This document shows positions 43,547 to 52,198 of a stretch of DNA of 64,000 nt, piece after piece. The notes under the pieces were generated by a model that had not been told where the DNA came from, did not search any database, and was given only the letters and a program-made list of their open reading frames with translations. Each line of letters begins with the position of its first letter. Position 1 is the stretch's first letter. This DNA comes from Actinotalea caeni (GTDB lineage: Bacteria; Actinomycetota; Actinomycetes; Actinomycetales; Beutenbergiaceae), in contig NZ_WNXX01000009.1 of the NCBI RefSeq assembly GCF_009733795.1, positions 62,001 to 126,000 of the forward strand. The letters are read 5' to 3'. The position numbers were made by a program, and so were the translations under genes.

Positions 43547-45616
43547 TCAGTGGTGCGGCTCCACGACACCGGCGCTCTCGTGCGCGAGCTCGAGCTCGTC
43601 GAGCTCGCAGTCGTCGGTCTCGCAGAACGACTCGCCGATCGCGTCGAGCATCTCGGTGTCGCCGTCGTAGATCGCGTCGAGGAACACCGGCAGCAGGGTC
43701 CGGCCGGCCTCCTCGTACTCCTCGGCGGTGATCTGCGTGTACGGCATCTGCGGGAAGGTGAAGTTGCCCTGCGGCAGGAAGGACACGCTCTTGATCCGCC
43801 CCGCCATGCGCTCGAGCGTCGGTCCCACCTGGTCCGCCTCGGTCTCGGGGTCGAACGTGAGCGTGTTCGAGACCGCGTTGTCGGACCAGTACCGCTGGGC
43901 GAGCAGCGCCATGTCGGCCTTCTCGGCGAGCGGCACCTCCTTCTCCGAGCGGGTCGCGGTGGACCGCACCGGGAAGAACACGACGACCGTGCCCTCGGGA
44001 TCCTCGCTCGCGGGCTCCACGCGGTACCGGGCCGCCCGGAACAGCACGACCAGCGGGTCGTCCTTGCCGAAGCGGATCGCCCGGTTGAAGTACGCCCCGC
44101 CCGGGGTCCAGTGCACACCCGGGGAGACACCCGCGAGGATCGACACGGTGCCGGACGGCTTCACGGTCGAGACCCGGATCGACTCCCGCACAGCGAGCCG
44201 CTCCGAGATCTCGCGGTCGTGCTCGCGCAGCCGCGCGTACCCGTCGTCCAGCCAGTCGACGAGCACGTCGGTGCCGTGCCGGTCGGCGAAGTCGGTGAGC
44301 CCGGACGCCGACGTGCCGATGCGCCGGTTGCGCTGCATGACGGCGTTGCTGCGCTCCCAGTGGGTCGGCAGCAGCGTCACGACCTTGCCGTAGAGGAACG
44401 CGAAGTAGAGCGTCCGCAGGTAGTCCTCCTTCGAGGACGCCCGCGACGGGTAGGTCTCCACGAGCGTGCACAGCTCGTAGGACTCCAGCGGCTGCTCGCC
44501 GCACGGGTTGACGCCCTGCGCCCGGGTGTCGCGGTGGTCGGGCTCGTCGGCCAGCCGGCCGTAGGCGCGCATGGTGTCGAGCCACAGCACGCCCGGCTCG
44601 CCGTTGCGCACGATGCCCGGCACGATCCTGGCGAGGTCGGCGCCGGACTCGACGACGACCGAGTTGTTGCTCATCCAGCCCCACCCGGGCGCGTCCTTGT
44701 CGTAGGAGTTGCGCTCGGGGAACACCTCGGGGTTCTTGAGATCGAGGAACGCCGGGTCGTCGATCGAGCCGAGCAGGATCTCGGCCGAGCGCCGCACGTT
44801 CCCCGCGACCACGCAGACGCCGATGAGGTTGCCGATGTCGGCGATGTCGGTGCTGGTCAGCGGCTCCCCGGCGCGGCCGCCGAGCACGCGCCGCAGCGCG
44901 CCGTGGAGGCGACGCAACGGCTCCGGACCGGCCGCGGTGCCGCCGAAGGTGCGGATCGGCGAGCCGGCCGGACGGATCAGCGAGTAGTCGAAGGTGACGG
45001 CCGGCCGTCCGGGGCGCAGGTACCCCTCGAGCAGCAGCCGCACCGACTCGACCCAGCCCTCGCGGCTGTCGGGGATGACGTAGCGGTCCTCCTCGGGACC
45101 GGGCTCGTGCAGCACGAACCCGAGCTCCGCGCCGCGGGTGTCGAACCCGACGCCGACGCCGAGCATCGAGGCCTCCATCAGCCAGGTGAACGGGCCGGCC
45201 GGGTCCTCGGGCGTCATGTCGCCGGTGCTGACGAACGCGCAGTTCTGCAGCGCCGCGGAGTTGCGCAGCTCGTTGACGAGCGGCGTGCCCATCATCCACA
45301 GCCCGCGACCGGGCGGGGTCCACTTGAGCTCGAAGAGCCGCTCGAAGGCCTCGGCGGCCTCCGCCTGCGCCTGCGCCTCGTCCCACGGCAGCCGCTGGCT
45401 GGTGTGGTGGTCCTTGAGGAGCGAGTACATGCCCTCGACGACGCGGCGCACCACCTCGTGCCAGCGCTCCTTGGTGCCGTCGGGCTTGAGTCGCGAGTAG
45501 GTGCGCAGGAACGTGATCTCACCGAGGGCGTTGCCGCCGGCGTCCCGGTAGCCCCACGGCACCTCGCGCTGCGCGTAGGACGCCACGACCTCGTCGGGGA
45601 GGGTGAACGAGAACAT
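43547..45616 (-). CDS. nrdJ: Adenosylcobalamin-dependent ribonucleoside-triphosphate reductase (class II)
   Basis: A 689-residue B12-dependent reductase that makes deoxynucleotides. The active-site cysteine pair is C in ALQNCAFVST and C in ESYELCTLVE, with NPCGEQPLESYE holding the radical cysteine and catalytic Glu. The finger GVSPGVHWTP and the C-terminal redox pair FCETDDC fit the monomeric Lactobacillus-type enzyme. ATG 45616 follows AGGAAGGCAGG. I looked for and did not find a B12 riboswitch upstream. The gene lets cells make DNA with or without oxygen when cobalamin is available. Confidence 0.93.
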   Translation of the reverse strand: MFSFTLPDEVVASYAQREVPWGYRDAGGNALGEITFLRTYSRLKPDGTKERWHEVVRRVVEGMYSLLKDHHTSQRLPWDEAQAQAEAAEAFERLFELKWTPPGRGLWMMGTPLVNELRNSAALQNCAFVSTGDMTPEDPAGPFTWLMEASMLGVGVGFDTRGAELGFVLHEPGPEEDRYVIPDSREGWVESVRLLLEGYLRPGRPAVTFDYSLIRPAGSPIRTFGGTAAGPEPLRRLHGALRRVLGGRAGEPLTSTDIADIGNLIGVCVVAGNVRRSAEILLGSIDDPAFLDLKNPEVFPERNSYDKDAPGWGWMSNNSVVVESGADLARIVPGIVRNGEPGVLWLDTMRAYGRLADEPDHRDTRAQGVNPCGEQPLESYELCTLVETYPSRASSKEDYLRTLYFAFLYGKVVTLLPTHWERSNAVMQRNRRIGTSASGLTDFADRHGTDVLVDWLDDGYARLREHDREISERLAVRESIRVSTVKPSGTVSILAGVSPGVHWTPGGAYFNRAIRFGKDDPLVVLFRAARYRVEPASEDPEGTVVVFFPVRSTATRSEKEVPLAEKADMALLAQRYWSDNAVSNTLTFDPETEADQVGPTLERMAGRIKSVSFLPQGNFTFPQMPYTQITAEEYEEAGRTLLPVFLDAIYDGDTEMLDAIGESFCETDDCELDELELAHESAGVVEPHH

Positions 45617-45839
45617 CCGCCTGCCTTCCTGAGCTCCGGTCCGGCGCGCCGCGGGCTCGGAGGCCGAGCCCGTGCTGCGCCGGGACGTACCCCAGGGGTC
45701 GATCGCGCGCGGGCGCGCGACGACCACCTGAGCATCCAGCCTCGCACCGACCGCCGACTCTCGCAGCAGGACCAACGTCCTGCACGCGGGCGGCGAACGC
45801 CGCCGCGATCGCGGTCCGGTTCGGGGCGCCGATCGGCGT

Positions 45840-45870
45840 GCTGACGACGGTGCGCGCCGCCGTCGTCAGC
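45840..45870 (-). terminator. Hairpin at the end of the MarR gene
   Basis: GCTGACGACGG (45840-45850) pairs perfectly with CCGTCGTCAGC (45860-45870) around a 9-base loop. It overlaps the MarR stop codon and lies upstream of nrdJ on the same strand. No T-tract. Confidence 0.6.
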
Positions 45871-46363
45871 CCTCGAGGTCGTCGAGCCCGTCCGACCAGG
45901 TACGGAGCAGCTCGGCGAGCGCGCCGCGCTGCTCGGTCGTCAGCGGCGACACGAGCCGGTGCTCGTTGGCGATGTGGTCGGCGAAGGCACGGTCCACGAG
46001 CTGCCATCCGGCGTCGGTGAGCTCGATCAGCCGGCTGCGGCCGTCGTTGGTGCTCGGCCGCCGGCGCACGAGCCCGGCGCCCTCGAGGCGGTCGATGCGC
46101 TTGCTCATGCCGCCGGTCGTCACCATCGTGGAGTCGGCGAGAGCGCCGCAGGTCAGCGCCGCTCCCCTACCGTGACGGCGGAGGGTGGCGAGCACGTCGA
46201 AGTCGCCCTCGCTGAGCCCGTGCGCGGCGTAGACGGCGGTGAGCTCCTCGGTGAGCCGCACGGCGAGTCGGTGCAGCCGGCCGATGACCCCGACCGGACT
46301 CGTGTCCAGGTCGGGCCGCTCGACGGCCCACTGCTCCAGCACGCGTGCGACGTGATCCACCAC
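45866..46363 (-). CDS. MarR-family transcriptional regulator
   Basis: A 165-residue winged-helix regulator. Marks are LSEGDFDVLATLRRHG, STMVTTGGMSKRIDRLEGAGLVRR (recognition helix) and STNDGRSRLIELTDAG (wing). GTG 46363 is chosen because TAAGAT lies 7 bases upstream and this gives a usual MarR length; ATG 46405 would extend it across its own operators. It is divergent from an EamA exporter, and two 18-bp palindromes lie between, so it probably represses both genes. Confidence 0.9.
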   Translation of the reverse strand: MVDHVARVLEQWAVERPDLDTSPVGVIGRLHRLAVRLTEELTAVYAAHGLSEGDFDVLATLRRHGRGAALTCGALADSTMVTTGGMSKRIDRLEGAGLVRRRPSTNDGRSRLIELTDAGWQLVDRAFADHIANEHRLVSPLTTEQRGALAELLRTWSDGLDDLEG

Positions 46364-46370
46364 ACCCTCG

Positions 46371-46376
46371 ATCTTA
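46371..46376 (-). promoter_or_regulatory. -10 element of the MarR gene
   Basis: On the minus strand TAAGAT stands 7 bases before GTG 46363, with no Shine-Dalgarno sequence. Operator O1 overlaps it. Confidence 0.45.
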
Positions 46377-46392
46377 TCTTCCTCGGAAGATA
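46375..46392. promoter_or_regulatory. MarR operator O1
   Basis: TATCTTCCTCGGAAGATA is an inverted repeat with 8-bp arms around TC. It overlaps the -10 of the MarR gene and touches the -10 (TATTCT) of the exporter. Confidence 0.8.
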
Positions 46393-46395
46393 TTC

Positions 46396-46413
46396 TTCCT
46401 TCCATGGAAGGAA
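46396..46413. promoter_or_regulatory. MarR operator O2 across the exporter start codon
   Basis: TTCCTTCCATGGAAGGAA is a perfect 18-bp palindrome. Its centre is 21 bp (two turns) from that of O1, and both share TTCC/GGAA cores. The exporter ATG lies in its middle. Confidence 0.75.
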
Positions 46414-47330
46414 AGTGGCGCTGGATCCTGCTCACCGCGATCGCCCCGGTCGCCTGGGGCGCCAACTACTACGCGATCAGCCGGTTCCTGCCCGACGTCG
46501 GGCCCCTGTGGGGCGCGACGTTGCGGGCGCTGCCCGCGGGGCTGCTGCTGCTGGCCCTCGCGCGCACCCTGCCGCGCGGCGTGTGGTGGTGGCGCGCCGC
46601 GGTGCTCGGCGTGCTCAACGTCGGCGCGTTCTTCCTCCTCATCCACCTGGCCGCACAGCTGCTGCCCTCGAGCGTCGCCGCCGTCATCATGGCCACCTCG
46701 CCGGTCGGCATGATGCTGCTGGCCTGGGCGCTGGTCTCCGAACGACCGGTCGTCGCCCAGCTGGCGTCGGCCGCGCTGGGGATCGGCGGCGTCGTGATCA
46801 TGCTCGCGGGTGCGGACGGCGCCATCCATCTCGGCGGCGTCGCCGCCTCGCTGGGCGCCATGACGATGTCGAGCCTCGGCTTCGTGCTCGCGAAGCGCTG
46901 GAACAGCGGGCAGCAGCGCGCGAACGCCCTGACGACGTCCGCCTGGCAGCTCACCGCGGGCGGGCTGCTCGTGCTCCCGCTCGCGGCACTGCTCGAGCCG
47001 TTCCCGTCCGTCACGGGTCGCACGCTGGTCGGCCTCGCATGGGTGAGCGGCGTCGCGACCGCGCTCGCCTACGTCGTGTGGTTCCAGGGGCTGCGTCGGC
47101 TCACGGCCGGCCAGGTCGGGCTCATCGGCCTGCTCAACCCGGTCGCCGGCGTCGTGACCGGCACGCTGCTGGCTACCGAGGTGCTCACCCTGCGGCAGGC
47201 CATCGGCATCGCCCTGGTGCTGGTCGGGGTGGTCGTCGGCCAGCGCACCGCGCCGGCCCCGCGCCCGGCGGCCGGCACCGCACCGCGGCCGACCGAGAGC
47301 GGTCGCGCGGTGGCGCTGGCGACCGACTAG
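46404..47330 (+). CDS. EamA/DMT family transporter
   Basis: A 308-residue inner-membrane exporter with ten hydrophobic segments in two EamA repeats (PVAWGANYYAISRFL opens the first; TSAWQLTAGGLLVLPLA the second). The C-terminal 30 residues are polar. The ATG is preceded by TATTCT at 7 bases and lacks a ribosome site, so it is probably leaderless. It is divergent from its likely MarR repressor. It is not a close copy of the EamA protein at 2612. Confidence 0.92.
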   Translation: MEGKWRWILLTAIAPVAWGANYYAISRFLPDVGPLWGATLRALPAGLLLLALARTLPRGVWWWRAAVLGVLNVGAFFLLIHLAAQLLPSSVAAVIMATSPVGMMLLAWALVSERPVVAQLASAALGIGGVVIMLAGADGAIHLGGVAASLGAMTMSSLGFVLAKRWNSGQQRANALTTSAWQLTAGGLLVLPLAALLEPFPSVTGRTLVGLAWVSGVATALAYVVWFQGLRRLTAGQVGLIGLLNPVAGVVTGTLLATEVLTLRQAIGIALVLVGVVVGQRTAPAPRPAAGTAPRPTESGRAVALATD

Positions 47331-47358
47331 CGAGCACCCCCGGGCGCCCAGCCCCTGG

Positions 47359-47371
47359 CCGCGCAGCGCGG
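47359..47371. terminator. Short hairpin between convergent genes
   Basis: CCGCGC and GCGCGG pair around a single A, a tight 13-base palindrome between the exporter and lpdA. Weak candidate. Confidence 0.25.
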
Positions 47372-47380
47372 ACGACCCGA

Positions 47381-48775
47381 CTACAGGTTGATCATGTGGC
47401 CCGAGATGCCGTGGAAGGCCTCCTTGACGGCCTCCCCCAGCGTCGGGTGGGCGAACACGACGCGGGACACCTCGTCGGCGGTGAGGTCCCAGGTCTGCGC
47501 GACGTTGATCGCGGGCAGCAGCTCGGTGACGTCCGGGCCGATCATGTGTGCGCCGAGGATCTCGTTGTACTGGGCGTCGGCGACGATCTTCACGAACCCG
47601 ACGCCGTCGCCCAGGCCCTGCGCCTTGCCGTTCGCGGAGAACGGGAAGGTCGCGACCTTGACGTCGTGACCGGCGTCCTTGGCCTGCTGCTCGGTCAACC
47701 CCATCGAGCCGATCTGCGGGTGGCAGTAGGTGGCGCGCGGGATGAACCGGTAGTCGATAGGCATGGTCTCGGCGCCCGCGAGGGTCTCGGCGGCGACGAT
47801 GCCCTGCGCCTCGGCGACGTGCGCGAGCATCAGCTTCGCGGTGACGTCACCGATCGCGTAGATGTTCGGCACGTTGGTGCGCATGTGGTCGTCGACGGCG
47901 ATCGCGCCGCGCTCGGTCAGCTCGACACCGGTGGTCTCCAGGCCGTAGCCCTCGGTGCGGGGAGCGAAGCCGATCGCCGACAGCAGCCGGTCGGCCTCGA
48001 GCACCTGCTGCTGGTCGCCGGCGCTGACGGTGACCTTGACGCCGGAGCCGGTGTCCTCGACGGTCTCGACCTTGGTGCCGGTCATGACCTTGACGCCGAG
48101 CTTCTTGTAGTGCTTGAGGAGCTCCTTGGAGACGTCGGCGTCCTCGGTCGGGACCATCCGGTCGAGGAACTCCACGATCGTGACGTCGACGCCGAAGTTC
48201 GCCATCACGTAGGCGAACTCCACGCCGATCGCGCCCGAGCCGGCGATGATGATCGAGCCGGGCAGCTCGGGGTCGAGGATCTGCTCCTCGTAGGTGACGA
48301 CGTTCTTGCTCACCTGCACGCCGGGGAGCATCCGGGTGACGGAGCCGGTGGCGATGATGAGGTCGTCGAAGGTGAGCTGCTCGGTGCCGCCGTCGTTGAG
48401 CGCCACGTCCATCGACGTCGGGCCGGTGAGCGTGCCCCAGCCGTCGACCTCGGTGATCTTGTTCTTCTTCATGAGGAAGTGGACGCCCTTGACGATGCCG
48501 GCCGAGACCTGGCGGCTGCGGGCGTGCGTGGGCCCGTAGGACATCGTGGCGTCGCCCTCGATGCCGTACTTGGCCTTGTCGTGCGTCAGGGTGTGCGCGA
48601 GCTCGGCGTTCTTCAGCAGCGCCTTGCTCGGGATGCACCCGACGTTGAGGCAGACACCGCCCCAGTACTTCTTCTCCACGACCGCCACGGACTTGCCGAG
48701 CTGGGCCGCGCGGATGGCGGCGACGTAGCCACCGGGGCCCGCGCCGAGGACGACGACGTCATAGTGTGCGCTCAC
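47381..48775 (-). CDS. lpdA: Dihydrolipoyl dehydrogenase
   Basis: A 464-residue FAD enzyme (E3) that reoxidises lipoamide in pyruvate and 2-oxoglutarate dehydrogenase complexes. FAD motif [13 protein letters not shown], redox disulfide [15 protein letters not shown] (near 39-53), NAD motif [12 protein letters not shown] (near 175) and the C-terminal [13 protein letters not shown] with the catalytic His-Glu pair are all present. GTG 48775 has TAGGCT 6 bases upstream. It stands alone, as is common in actinobacteria. Confidence 0.97.
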   Translation of the reverse strand: MSAHYDVVVLGAGPGGYVAAIRAAQLGKSVAVVEKKYWGGVCLNVGCIPSKALLKNAELAHTLTHDKAKYGIEGDATMSYGPTHARSRQVSAGIVKGVHFLMKKNKITEVDGWGTLTGPTSMDVALNDGGTEQLTFDDLIIATGSVTRMLPGVQVSKNVVTYEEQILDPELPGSIIIAGSGAIGVEFAYVMANFGVDVTIVEFLDRMVPTEDADVSKELLKHYKKLGVKVMTGTKVETVEDTGSGVKVTVSAGDQQQVLEADRLLSAIGFAPRTEGYGLETTGVELTERGAIAVDDHMRTNVPNIYAIGDVTAKLMLAHVAEAQGIVAAETLAGAETMPIDYRFIPRATYCHPQIGSMGLTEQQAKDAGHDVKVATFPFSANGKAQGLGDGVGFVKIVADAQYNEILGAHMIGPDVTELLPAINVAQTWDLTADEVSRVVFAHPTLGEAVKEAFHGISGHMINL

Positions 48776-48864
48776 CCTTCGAGCCTATCGCCGCGCGTGT
48801 CGGCTCACACCGTGGGGTCGACCACAACGCGCGGCGCTGAAGGATGCGGCGATACCCCTGGGCA

Positions 48865-48920
48865 TGTTCCGAAGTGCGGTGAGACCGGGCCTTGTTCCGA
48901 AGTGCGGTGAAACCGGGCCT
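48865..48920. repeat. 28-bp tandem direct repeat, two copies
   Basis: The unit TGTTCCGAAGTGCGGTGAGA plus CCGGGCCT occurs at 48865-48892 and again at 48893-48920 with one change (GAGA to GAAA). A decayed third start (TCTTCCGGAG) follows. It lies in the 265-base gap between lpdA and sufE, upstream of lpdA. Confidence 0.8.
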
Positions 48921-49040
48921 TCTTCCGGAGGACGGCGCCCAGCCACGGCATCTCGCGCAGCCGTGCGGGCGTGGGCGCCGAGCCGCCGGCGACGGCAAGT
49001 ACCTCCCCGTGCGCCCGCCGTGCCACGTGGCGGCGACGCC

Positions 49041-49496
49041 TCAGGCCGCGACGCGCTCGCGCACCTGGCGCTTGATCCGCCCGAGCATGCCCGCCATGCC
49101 CCGCAGCCGCAGCGGGCTCACGGCGCGGTCGAGACCGAGCCGGTGCGGGACGTCGTCGGGCACCGCGAGCACCTGCGACGCCGTCAGGCCGGCGAGACCC
49201 TCGGTGAGGATGCCGGCGAAGCCGCGCGTCGTGGGCGACTCGCGGGGCGCGCTGAGAAACACCTCGACGGGTGCGTCCGCGCCCTCCGCCGCCTCGCCCA
49301 CCTCGACCACGAGGAACACCGGCGACTGGCACTCCGGCACCGGTTCGAGCAGCTCGGGGTGGTCGGCGTAGCGCTCCGGGAGGTCGGGCAGCCCCTCGGC
49401 GAACTCCAGCAGCAGCTGCAGCCGGTCGGGCTCGGTCAGCGCCTGGAAGTCGTCGACGATCGCGGCGAAGGCACCCGGCAGCTCGGCGTCGGTCAT
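49041..49496 (-). CDS. sufE: SufE-family cysteine desulfuration protein
   Basis: A 151-residue sulfur-acceptor protein. It takes persulfide sulfur from a cysteine desulfurase; the acceptor is Cys in VPECQSPVFLVVEV (near 56). Other family marks are TRGFAGILTEGL and the C-terminal LRGMAGMLGRIK. It follows the thiosulfate sulfurtransferase by 16 bases; this pair is often adjacent in actinobacteria. TAGGCT 6 bases before the ATG may allow its own leaderless transcript. Confidence 0.93.
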   Translation of the reverse strand: MTDAELPGAFAAIVDDFQALTEPDRLQLLLEFAEGLPDLPERYADHPELLEPVPECQSPVFLVVEVGEAAEGADAPVEVFLSAPRESPTTRGFAGILTEGLAGLTASQVLAVPDDVPHRLGLDRAVSPLRLRGMAGMLGRIKRQVRERVAA

Positions 49497-49512
49497 CGTC
49501 CGAGCCTACGGC

Positions 49513-50412
49513 TCACCGCTGCGGGACCTCGCCGGGCTGGTCGCCGGTGGCGATCGGCACCCGGACGGCGTTGCCCCACTCGGTCCAGGACCCGTCGTAG
49601 TTCTTGACGTCGTCGAACCCGAGCAGGTGGCGCAGCACGAACCAGGTGTGCGACGAGCGCTCCCCGATGCGGCAGTAGGCGATCACCGGCTGGGAGGGGT
49701 CGAGGCCCTTCTCCTGCAGGTAGATGCTCTCCAGCTCGGCGCGCGAGCGGAACCGGCCGTCCTCCTGCGCCGCACGCGCCCACGGCACCGACTGCGCGCC
49801 GGGGATGTGGCCGCCGCGCAGCGCGCCCTCCTCGGGGTAGTCCGGCATCGTGGTGCGCTCGCCGGAGTACTCCGGCGCGGAGCGGACGTCGACGAGCTGC
49901 CCGCCGAGGAAGGCGAGCACGTCCTCCTTGAAGGCGCGGATCGAGGCGTCGTCGCGCTCGACGACCGGGTACTCGGTCGGCTGCGGCGTCGGCACCTCGG
50001 TGGTGAGCTCGCGACCCTCGGCGATCCAGGCGGCACGACCGCCGTCGAGCAGCCGCACGTCCTCGTGACCGAAGAGCGTGAACACCCACAGCGCGTACGC
50101 GGCCCACCAGTTGTTCTTGTCGCCGTAGATGACGACGGTGTCGTCGCGGGAGATGCCGCGCTGGGACAGCGCCGCGGCGAACCCGGCGCCGTCGACGTAG
50201 TCGCGCGTCACCGGGTCGTTGAGGTCGGTGTGCCAGTCGAGGTGGACGGCGCCCGGGATGTGCCCGGTCGAGTACAGCAGCACGTCCTCGTTCGACTCCA
50301 CCACGGCGAGACCCGGCTGCCCGAGGTGCTCCGCCAGCCAGGTGGTGGAGACCAGCCGCTCCGGGTGCGCGTAGTCGGCGAACGAGGGGTCGGTGTCAGC
50401 GGGAAGGCCCAT
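49513..50412 (-). CDS. sseA: Thiosulfate/3-mercaptopyruvate sulfurtransferase (two rhodanese domains)
   Basis: A 299-residue protein with an inactive N-terminal rhodanese domain (about 20-145) and an active C-terminal one. The active loop is [12 protein letters not shown] (Cys near 253); CRxGxRS-type loops favour thiosulfate. ATG 50412 has CAGACT 7 bases upstream as a possible leaderless -10. It is directly upstream of sufE. Role: sulfane-sulfur transfer or cyanide and thiosulfate handling in the cytoplasm. Confidence 0.93.
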   Translation of the reverse strand: MGLPADTDPSFADYAHPERLVSTTWLAEHLGQPGLAVVESNEDVLLYSTGHIPGAVHLDWHTDLNDPVTRDYVDGAGFAAALSQRGISRDDTVVIYGDKNNWWAAYALWVFTLFGHEDVRLLDGGRAAWIAEGRELTTEVPTPQPTEYPVVERDDASIRAFKEDVLAFLGGQLVDVRSAPEYSGERTTMPDYPEEGALRGGHIPGAQSVPWARAAQEDGRFRSRAELESIYLQEKGLDPSQPVIAYCRIGERSSHTWFVLRHLLGFDDVKNYDGSWTEWGNAVRVPIATGDQPGEVPQR

Positions 50413-50497
50413 GGCGTCAAGTCTGGCACCACCACGGCGCGAGTCCGGGGTCGCACAGGCGCCGCCCACCTGGTGGGCACCACCCGTCTCGCCACTC

Positions 50498-50568
50498 GCG
50501 ATCTCGTACGCCGTTGCCGAGCTCGTGGTGTGCACCGTACGAGGTCGGTACCGGCGTACGAGATCGGC
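50498..50568. repeat. Long-hairpin repeat, copy 4 (diverged)
   Basis: Same 19-18-19 word geometry as the three copies near 36 kb (centres 50504.5, 50523.5, 50541.5, 50560.5), but with outer words ATCTCGTA/TACGAGAT. The outer stem GATCTCGTACGCCG/CGGCGTACGAGATC is a perfect 14 bp. The loop keeps GTGCACCG. It begins 13 bases after the glnQ-like stop codon. Confidence 0.85.
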
Positions 50569-50581
50569 AGGTGGGCGCGGG

Positions 50582-51370
50582 TCAGAGGACCTTGGAGAGG
50601 AACGCCTGGGTGCGAGGCTCCTGCGGGTTGGCGAGGACCTCGCGCGGGTCGCCGTCCTCGACGACCAGGCCGTCGTCCATGAAGATCAGCCGGTCGCCGA
50701 CCTCGCGCGCGAACCCCATCTCGTGGGTGACGACCATCATCGTCATGCCCTCGTTCGCGAGGGTGCGCATGACCTCGAGGACGTCGCCGACGAGCTCGGG
50801 GTCCAGCGCCGAGGTCGGCTCGTCGAACAGCATCATGTCCGGGTTCATCGACAGCGAGCGCGCGATCGCGACCCGCTGCTGCTGACCGCCCGAGAGGTGC
50901 GCCGGGTAGGCGCCCTCGCGGTCGGCGAGCCCGACCTTGGCGAGGTTCTCGCGCGCCACCTGCTCGGCCTCCTTGCGCCCGCGGCCCAGCACCCGCTGCT
51001 GCGCGAGGCACAGGTTGCCCAGCACCGTCATGTGCGGGAACAGGTTGAACTGCTGGAACACCATGCCGATCCGGGTGCGGATGCGGTCGACGTCGACCTC
51101 GGGATCGAGGATGTCGACGCCCTCGACGAGGATCGTGCCGCTGGTCGGCTCCTCGAGCAGGTTGACCGAGCGCAGCAGCGTCGACTTGCCCGAGCCGGAC
51201 GGCCCGATCACGCACACGACCTCGCCGGTCTGCACGGTCAGCGAGATGCCCTTGAGGACCTCGTGGTCGCCGAAGGACTTGTGCAGGTCGATGATCTCGA
51301 TCGCCGGCGCGTCCGCGCGCGGCTCGATGCCCGACGGCGTGGGGTCCCCTGTCATCCGAGCCTCCGTCAT
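50582..51370 (-). CDS. glnQ: Polar amino acid ABC transporter ATP-binding protein
   Basis: A 262-residue ATPase of the GlnQ/HisP type. Walker A is GPSGSGKST (near 66), Q-loop [11 protein letters not shown], signature LSGGQQQR, Walker [14 protein letters not shown] and switch [12 protein letters not shown] 51370 overlaps the permease stop (ATGA); ATG 51355, with GGAGG 5 bases upstream, is an equally good start. It is the third gene of the amino acid operon. A hairpin repeat follows its stop. Confidence 0.95.
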   Translation of the reverse strand: MTEARMTGDPTPSGIEPRADAPAIEIIDLHKSFGDHEVLKGISLTVQTGEVVCVIGPSGSGKSTLLRSVNLLEEPTSGTILVEGVDILDPEVDVDRIRTRIGMVFQQFNLFPHMTVLGNLCLAQQRVLGRGRKEAEQVARENLAKVGLADREGAYPAHLSGGQQQRVAIARSLSMNPDMMLFDEPTSALDPELVGDVLEVMRTLANEGMTMMVVTHEMGFAREVGDRLIFMDDGLVVEDGDPREVLANPQEPRTQAFLSKVL

Positions 51371-52158
51371 CGCGACCTCGCCATCCGTCGCTCGAGATAG
51401 GCGACGACCCGGGTGAGCGGGATCGTCACCAGCAGGTAGAGCATCGCCGCCATCACGAGCACGGTCCCGTTGCTGGTCGTCGTCGTCGCGTCGCGCGCGA
51501 ACGTCGTGAGCTCCTTGGTGATGATCGTCGAGCCGGCGATGAACAGCAGCGAGGTGTCCTTGAGCAGCAGCACGAACTCGTTGGTCAGCGGCGGGATGAT
51601 GATCCGCAGCCCCTGCGGCAGCACGACGAAGAACATCGTCTTCATCGGCGACATCCCCAGCGACCGGGACGCCTCCGTCTGCCCCTTCGGCACCGCCTGG
51701 ATGCCCGCGCGGATCACCTCCGCCATGTAGGCGCCCGCCACGACGACCAGACCGAGCAGACCCGCGCCGACTGGCGCGAACGGGAGCCGCACCCCGAAGG
51801 CGATCGGGAGCATGTACGCGAACGCGAAGATCGTCAGCAGCGCCGGCAGGCCGCGGAACAGCTCGATGTAGGCGGTCGCGAACCAGCGGTAGGGCCCGAT
51901 GCTCGACAGCTTCATGAGCGCCATCACGGTGCCGACGACCAGGCCGCCGACGAACGACACCACGGTGAACACCAAGGTGTTCCGCAGTGCGACCGTGATG
52001 ATCTGCGGGAACTGCTCGCGTGCGATGTCCCACCGCAGGAAGTACTGCGCGAACCGGTCCCAGTCCGCCGACAGCACCACCACGGCGAGCACCGCGACGA
52101 ACAGCACGTACATCGCGACGCGCCCGAGCTTGCGGCGCGTGGTCCGACGCATCGCCAC
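51367..52158 (-). CDS. Polar amino acid ABC transporter permease
   Basis: A 263-residue inner-membrane permease of the HisM/GlnP type. It has a first helix at residues 14-30, then the family stretch [32 protein letters not shown] and the EAA-like loop [34 protein letters not shown] lies just upstream of GTG 52158. Only one permease gene is present, so the channel is probably a homodimer. Confidence 0.95.
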   Translation of the reverse strand: MAMRRTTRRKLGRVAMYVLFVAVLAVVVLSADWDRFAQYFLRWDIAREQFPQIITVALRNTLVFTVVSFVGGLVVGTVMALMKLSSIGPYRWFATAYIELFRGLPALLTIFAFAYMLPIAFGVRLPFAPVGAGLLGLVVVAGAYMAEVIRAGIQAVPKGQTEASRSLGMSPMKTMFFVVLPQGLRIIIPPLTNEFVLLLKDTSLLFIAGSTIITKELTTFARDATTTTSNGTVLVMAAMLYLLVTIPLTRVVAYLERRMARSR

Positions 52159-52198
52159 GCTGCGACCTCCTCCTCCGGCCGGTGCGGGCCGGGTCGTG

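Noticed and set aside
45617-45839. Possible cobalamin riboswitch upstream of the B12-dependent ribonucleotide reductase
   Set aside because: I looked on the minus strand for the B12-box core (GCCACTG) and the flanking conserved segments and did not find them. The region only shows ordinary GC-rich hairpins.
48865-48920. CRISPR array
   Set aside because: There are only two 28-bp copies, directly abutting without spacers, and no cas genes.
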